DNA from: an uncultured Peptoniphilus sp.
Lineage (GTDB): Bacteria > Bacillota > Clostridia > Tissierellales > Peptoniphilaceae
Direction: 5' to 3'
Assembly: GCA_902465645.1 (NCBI GenBank)
Contig: CABQNX010000036.1
Location: 1-10,434 of the forward strand
Length of the DNA: 10,434 bases
In this document: one piece after another, positions 7,601-10,434 of the stretch
Layout of the letters: every line of letters starts with the position of its first letter
Position numbering within the stretch: position 1 is the stretch's first letter
Position numbers and translations under genes: made by a program
Notes under the pieces: model-generated
What the model saw: only the letters and a program-made list of their open reading frames with translations
Databases searched by the model: none
Told to the model about the DNA's origin: nothing

Positions 7601-9202
7601 GGAGATAATAAGTCTATCAACTCAGAATTCACTCATCCAATCCTAAATAATAAATTTGTAGGCGCAGAATATTATGGAATTGAACCTGGAAATGAAAGAT
7701 TCCCAGTAGAAAATGGAAAAGACTGGGTCAATGGAGATTTTGTAGGATTTCCAAGCAGGGGATCAGCCTATACAATATTTGTGGAAAAAGTAGATGGCGG
7801 CATAAAATTCCACCTACCCTACCTTTGGATAGAAGATTGGGATGATGAAGAAAGCTACAGTGGCCTTAAACTTGACCACAAAGAGACAGGAGGTCCCCTT
7901 GTAGAAGAAGCGAGAGGCTATGAATTTACAATAAATAACTCTCCTTATAGAGATGCCAAGATCAAGAAGACTTGGAAGATGCTCACAGAAGAAGAGCTTA
8001 AAAAAGCACTGGGAGACAATGAAAATAATCTTACTCCTAAGAACAAGGAAATTCCTGACCAAGTAAAATTTTATGTCTTAAGAGACAAGAAGAGAATTGT
8101 TGTAGACTATATAAGAGATGAAGATGGAAAAGTTCATCCAGTATATAAGACAGTAACTCTAACAAAAAAAGACAATTGGGAAGGAATAATAAAGGACCTT
8201 GATCCACTCCTATTAGAAGCAGGAGCCTATGGCCTTGAAGAAGAAAAGCTAGAGGGCTTTAAAGGTTCTTATGAGTTAAAGAAAATTCAAGGAGAGCCAC
8301 AAGAAGATACAAATCTTGAAATAAAATTTCGCTTAAAGAGAGTGGGAGGTTATTATGATCAAGATGGTAATCATATTGGAAACGAACCTTTCAAAAATTT
8401 CATGGGGGCACCAAGTTTCAACTTAATTGTAGATGGCAAACTTCTTGAGACAAAGTCAACTAAGTGGATAAGCCAAGAGATGGATAACTTGGTTTACTAT
8501 ACCCTAGATGATGAAGATCTTGTATTTGGTCTTGATGGAGACAATCCAATTAAGATTAATAACAGGGGAAAATCTGTGCAGGTTAAGTACTACAATGTCA
8601 TGAAAAACGACAATGGTTACAAGAATCTTTCCTTAAATATTTATCTAGAAAAAGATGAGGACGGAGTCTATTCACTCTACCTTCCAAATATCTTAGTTGG
8701 TGGTAACTTTGGAAAAGTTTTTGAAGCAAGTAAAGTAGAAGAAAACTCTTATGGTTCTTATGAAACTATAGAAGAGTTTAAGGCTGGAGAAGGAGAAATA
8801 AATCCAGAATATGAATTTGTTTTCGAAGCTTTAAACGAAGAACTTCCTCCAGAAGAACCGGAAGAACCTGAGCCAGAGGAACCAGAAGAACCAGAGGATC
8901 CAGAACCGGAAAAACCGAGAGATCCAAAGGAACCAAAGAACCCACCAGAAAATCCTTCAGAAGAGCCAGAAAAACCAGAAAAACCTGGAGAGTCAGTAGA
9001 GGATATAGTAAAGGAAAAGGGTCCAGAAGAAGGGACAGAAGAGCCAGAAATTCTAGAAATAGAAAGGCCAAAAAACATTGAAGAAGTTATCCATGACAAG
9101 GCACCAGAAACTAATGACAGGGGCATTGGATTAGAAATTATTCTTGCTTTTGTGTCACTAGGAGCCCTATTACTTCTTATAAAAAAGAAAAATAAAAAAT
9201 AA
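4607..9202 (+). CDS. Giant wall-anchored beta-helix / Cna-B-like surface protein
   Basis: Predicted adhesin-like surface protein of 1531 residues; ligand unknown. Layout: signal peptide 1-28 (basic start, hydrophobic core, SPAYA|ES cleavage); acidic Glu/Asp/Ser-rich disordered stretch 29-254; pectate-lyase-like beta-helix beginning at 255 (VKTFEELKAAI) and resuming at 412-825 with rungs such as FIMNGGRITANE, FIMNNGMIDHNKG and INGGNIISNN. A helical, Lys/Glu-rich insertion lies at 306-405. The helix ends with GGGIWNCPTGY, holding the only cysteine (Cys698), and YGGGIGSNAN. Cna-B-like domains follow at about 830-942 (LKKNW; VTLNKGNNW) and 1116-1250 (IKKTW; VTLTKKDNW); 951-1115 and 1250-1410 are unassigned beta-rich segments. 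A Pro/Glu-rich wall segment at 1414-1463 precedes the sorting signal: APETN (1499-1503), hydrophobic helix, KKKNKK tail. The T-N in place of LPXTG's T-G is atypical. Isopeptide cross-links in the Cna-B domains are possible but not shown. Architecture is confident; function is inferred. Confidence 0.88.
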   Translation: MKNSKKLFTRSFLFFTLMLLIFTSPAYAESSDISKGGEKRELVSRDFEDTSSKSSDFQVESDKDEEARAQENSNEVKEEVDAKETDSNTLDEGSRTYEEIDNNLSDENLGTSMDSLEEEIEVDSGNSETKSSHDEVDSIVEEKLLGSEEAKEKTSKKPDSPLNSSEEKESQELEDEIKAEAREESSQDKDEFSENSGLTEDASDDEDPIEIEEGKKPELDKKESENLDEELEEGKILDPKALRSTSSLDQDEDRVEVKTFEELKAAIASAKVGVKKTIVVTKSFEITETLKIDKDKIINLTSNDGKKMEEPWKELDQPKDFAKEGEVKQREVIEKARQRGQEAKDQAKKSYDSQENLYKFDQTKDKVIKRAKNFKDTMFDVLGKLVLGDKDNSINFDGNKKEVESTQGSKGFFFNLREGGNLTLNNGVIANGKSSLSYSGPVRLEDKSTFIMNGGRITANEISSSKSIPLTSGGVYVSPGSKFIMNNGMIDHNKGGSGAIFAGALNGAEGKNLFKNPEEAGRVEINGGNIISNNANGGLKLSGAIGIYSGGTLNLKDGILADNTNMATGGAVFISDAFIGSFDNTINAEKATTGKDYKKHQEEKKAEANIDGGLIYDNYAGNNAGGFYVDSESVKFNRTMILDNRSTNWGGGIYYSFPPRVNKLSHILITENKAHQSYATSNDAYFGGPGNGGGIWNCPTGYVHLGDGHSVYVYNNKAEGKGQDLSFTKKIRSFKLNEEEIRDKFYSHVSPVTEKGKLIKFINDAGDEIVIPGSLSYTQDWMHLRTVYSDDLIREAWGNSGAFILGNKSRYGGGIGSNANLETPDDDGDIDFTLKKNWHKDIDKSEYENKDIHADIFIVPKDVNEVYVRSQYGYDNKLYKYGEVTLNKGNNWQARFSDWKNGIYNDLPVARDKGLPFTNEELAKRGLKYLVIERETGYATNVVQKEKGSSRQYGKLTITKDQSKSLPDFDERDYGADFYFYELDKNGRATYIGKSKRLGDNKSINSEFTHPILNNKFVGAEYYGIEPGNERFPVENGKDWVNGDFVGFPSRGSAYTIFVEKVDGGIKFHLPYLWIEDWDDEESYSGLKLDHKETGGPLVEEARGYEFTINNSPYRDAKIKKTWKMLTEEELKKALGDNENNLTPKNKEIPDQVKFYVLRDKKRIVVDYIRDEDGKVHPVYKTVTLTKKDNWEGIIKDLDPLLLEAGAYGLEEEKLEGFKGSYELKKIQGEPQEDTNLEIKFRLKRVGGYYDQDGNHIGNEPFKNFMGAPSFNLIVDGKLLETKSTKWISQEMDNLVYYTLDDEDLVFGLDGDNPIKINNRGKSVQVKYYNVMKNDNGYKNLSLNIYLEKDEDGVYSLYLPNILVGGNFGKVFEASKVEENSYGSYETIEEFKAGEGEINPEYEFVFEALNEELPPEEPEEPEPEEPEEPEDPEPEKPRDPKEPKNPPENPSEEPEKPEKPGESVEDIVKEKGPEEGTEEPEILEIERPKNIEEVIHDKAPETNDRGIGLEIILAFVSLGALLLLIKKKNKK
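8846..8995 (+). repeat. Degenerate Pro/Glu coding repeat in the surface protein
   Basis: Encodes residues 1414-1463, rich in EPEEPE, EPEKP and PENP units built from near-identical GAAGAACCA/GAGCCAGAG triplet blocks. This is the usual peptidoglycan-spanning segment of wall-anchored proteins. The DNA repeat makes copy-number change by slippage likely. Confidence 0.75.
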
Positions 9203-9213
9203 TAAAGAATTTT

Positions 9214-9240
9214 AGAGACAGGAGGGCCTGTCTCTTTTTT
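9214..9240 (+). terminator. Intrinsic terminator after the large surface protein
   Basis: AGAGACAGG (9214-9222) and CCTGTCTCT (9227-9235) form a perfect 9-bp stem around AGGG, followed by a T run to 9240. It lies 11 nt after the stop codon. Confidence 0.93.
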
Positions 9241-9470
9241 AATTGAAGATTAATAAAATTAAGAATTACAAATTGACAAAAGATTCCATAATGACGGCAA
9301 AATTTTCCATATTTAATTGAGAACTTAGTTATATAATAAGCAATTGATAATATATTAACTATTGCCTAAAATTAGCCTAAATACTTATGTGAAGTTTATA
9401 CTAACTTTATAGAAAAAAGTTCAATTGGCTTGAATATTTAGGGGATATGTGTTTAAATAGTTGTGTATTA

Positions 9471-9479
9471 TGGTATAAA
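9471..9479 (+). promoter_or_regulatory. Candidate extended -10 promoter element
   Basis: TGGTATAAA fits the extended -10 form (TGn-TATAAT) with one mismatch in the hexamer. The upstream -35 is poor (GTTTAA at 17 nt spacing). Transcription would start near 9486 and give a leader of about 145 nt containing both hairpins. Tentative. Confidence 0.25.
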
Positions 9480-9510
9480 GACAATATTGTATGTGTTATG
9501 TCCAAAAGCA

Positions 9511-9544
9511 AAAACTGTGATTTTATAGAAAATCATGCGGTTTT
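9511..9544 (+). promoter_or_regulatory. Imperfect 14-bp hairpin in the leader of the second surface protein
   Basis: AAAACTG (9511-9517) pairs with CGGTTTT (9538-9544), one pair being T-G, and TGATTTT (9518-9524) pairs with AAAATCA (9529-9535). A 2-nt bulge (9536-9537) and an ATAG loop complete it. It lies 85 nt before the start codon. The four T residues closing the stem are a weak tail, so premature termination is possible but not convincing. Confidence 0.5.
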
Positions 9545-9560
9545 ATTGAATTTTTAGTAT

Positions 9561-9590
9561 ATAGACAATTTTTTTAAAATTTAAGTCTAT
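9561..9590 (+). repeat. Short inverted repeat before the second surface protein
   Basis: ATAGAC (9561-9566) and GTCTAT (9585-9590) are exact complements. The A/T-rich interior (AATTTT/AAAATT) can extend the stem with a small internal bulge. It lies 27 nt before the ribosome binding site. It could be an operator or leader hairpin. Confidence 0.35.
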
Positions 9591-9629
9591 TAGATTAATA
9601 CTTTAAGATTATTTTATAAGGAGTAAGAG

Positions 9630-10434
9630 ATGAAGAAGACAATTAAGAATGGCAAAGAGGTCTTTGCCGTACTTTCCATGGCGACAGTTATGTCCATATC
9701 CATGTCTGTAAAAGTTGATGCAGCATCAGAATCCGAATCTATTTTAGATTCAGCTGCTGAAAGTGCTTATACAGCTACAGTGAGTGATGATATAACAAGA
9801 AGTGGAGACACTGATGTAACAGAAAGTATAATAGAAGATAAGGACCAAGCTGATCCTAGTCAAGAAGATAAGCTGGCAGTAGAAGAAGAGGAAAAAGAAG
9901 CTTCTGTAGTAGAAGCTGATGAGTCAGAGGTAGCTTCTACTACAGAAGCTAATGAAGAAAATATAGCTTTAGAAGATAATATAATTCAAAGTATAAATTT
10001 ATTTGAAGATGCAACAGGAGAGACTAGTGCACTAGATATACTTGGATTAAGTGAATACAAGGAGCCTCAAGCTCTAAGGATGGCGGCAGCTCAATCAAAT
10101 GAGCCGAACTATTCCACAGATGAAAAAGAAATTAAGGACTACAGTGGATCTGAACGTTATAAGGAAACAGATTTACAACCGGGAAATACAAACCAAGATT
10201 TCTATAATACTGATGAGAAGGTAGAAAAAGACGGTTTTAAATTTGAACTTAAAAACCCATCTGAAACTTCTCCAAGCAAGACTGAATATGGTTACCAAAT
10301 AACCATAGATAAAAAGACAGGTCAAAGAACTTATACTAGGGTTTATGTTACTGATACTGGACTTGTACCAGTGCCATTAGGTGAAAAACCTATGATGGGT
10401 CAAGGAGACAAACTGACTCCTGAATCTCCTGGTG
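9630..10434 (+). CDS. Secreted acidic surface protein, 3'-truncated by window end
   Basis: The frame is open from ATG 9630 to the end of the window (268 codons). AAGGAG at 9618-9623, 6 nt upstream, sets the start. Residues 1-31 form a signal peptide: basic start MKKTIKNGK, hydrophobic core VFAVLSMATVMSISMSV, likely cleavage VDA|AS. Residues 32-147 are low-complexity and acidic, with Glu, Asp, Ser, Ala and Thr dominant (VEEEEKEASVVEADESE). ALRMAAAQ (148-155) marks the change to a more ordered part that includes FKFELKNPSETSPSKTEYGY and KKTGQRTYTRVYV. I do not recognise this domain. The general plan matches the preceding wall-anchored protein, so a second cell-surface or adhesin-type protein is likely. 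No anchor is visible because the C-terminus is outside the window. It sits behind its own leader and is probably transcribed separately. Confidence 0.82.
   Translation, partial: MKKTIKNGKEVFAVLSMATVMSISMSVKVDAASESESILDSAAESAYTATVSDDITRSGDTDVTESIIEDKDQADPSQEDKLAVEEEEKEASVVEADESEVASTTEANEENIALEDNIIQSINLFEDATGETSALDILGLSEYKEPQALRMAAAQSNEPNYSTDEKEIKDYSGSERYKETDLQPGNTNQDFYNTDEKVEKDGFKFELKNPSETSPSKTEYGYQITIDKKTGQRTYTRVYVTDTGLVPVPLGEKPMMGQGDKLTPESPG

Larger units (their letters stand above)
9241..9629 (+). other. AT-rich intergenic/leader region before the second surface protein
   Basis: This stretch of 389 bases has no credible gene. It contains a weak promoter candidate near 9471, a strong imperfect hairpin at 9511-9544 and a smaller inverted repeat at 9561-9590. 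A good -35 (TTGACA, 9273-9278) has no -10 at suitable spacing. The ribosome binding site AAGGAG at 9618-9623 serves the next gene. Confidence 0.6.

Noticed and set aside
8758..9126. 122-codon antisense frame rich in Gly and Ser
   Set aside because: It is the mirror of the Pro/Glu repeat (CCA/GAA codons read as TGG/TTC), with no ribosome binding site and no independent support.
9273..9300. TTGACA at 9273-9278 as the -35 of the second surface protein
   Set aside because: No acceptable -10 lies 16-18 nt downstream, and the nearest TATAAT-like string is at the wrong spacing.
9332..9337. TATAAT at 9332-9337 as a -10 element
   Set aside because: No -35-like hexamer is found at 16-18 nt upstream, and in such A/T-rich DNA the hexamer is expected by chance.

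Overview
The window looks like a low-GC, strictly fermentative Gram-positive anaerobe of the Tissierellia/Clostridia type. A Gram-positive anaerobic coccus such as Anaerococcus or Peptoniphilus is the best guess. The reasons are AT-rich DNA with frequent AGA and ATA codons, strong AGGAG-type ribosome binding sites, a butyryl-CoA dehydrogenase/electron-transfer-flavoprotein operon, and large secreted wall-anchored proteins. The genus is inferred from gene style, not proven. Every gene I can support lies on the + strand.

Region 1 (1-2741) is the 3' end of a butyrate-type operon: a 5'-truncated acyl-CoA (butyryl-CoA) dehydrogenase, then etfB and etfA with short gaps, closed by a strong intrinsic terminator. 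In the known Bcd-EtfAB complex, NADH electrons are bifurcated between crotonyl-CoA and ferredoxin. The EtfB nucleotide-binding motif here is of that bifurcating type.

Region 2 (2742-3476) is about 0.7 kb without a credible gene. It is very AT-rich, unusually poor in C on the + strand, and carries three adjoining copies of a roughly 37-nt repeat plus two inverted repeats. The second inverted repeat sits just upstream of ilvE.

Region 3 (3477-4444) is a single-gene unit for branched-chain amino acid aminotransferase (IlvE) with its own terminator.

Region 4 (4523-9240) is a self-contained transcription unit. It has a consensus promoter (TTGACA, 17-nt spacer, TATAAT), a perfect 5' stem-loop, a strong ribosome binding site, a 1531-residue surface protein and a terminator. 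The protein has a signal peptide, an acidic disordered stretch, a beta-helix with a helical insertion, Cna-B-like stalk domains, a proline-rich wall-spanning segment and an atypical sorting signal (APETN in place of LPXTG).

Region 5 (9241-10434) is a 390-nt AT-rich leader with hairpins, followed by the first 268 codons of a second secreted acidic surface protein that runs off the window. Regions 4 and 5 look like an accessory surface-protein locus next to core metabolism.
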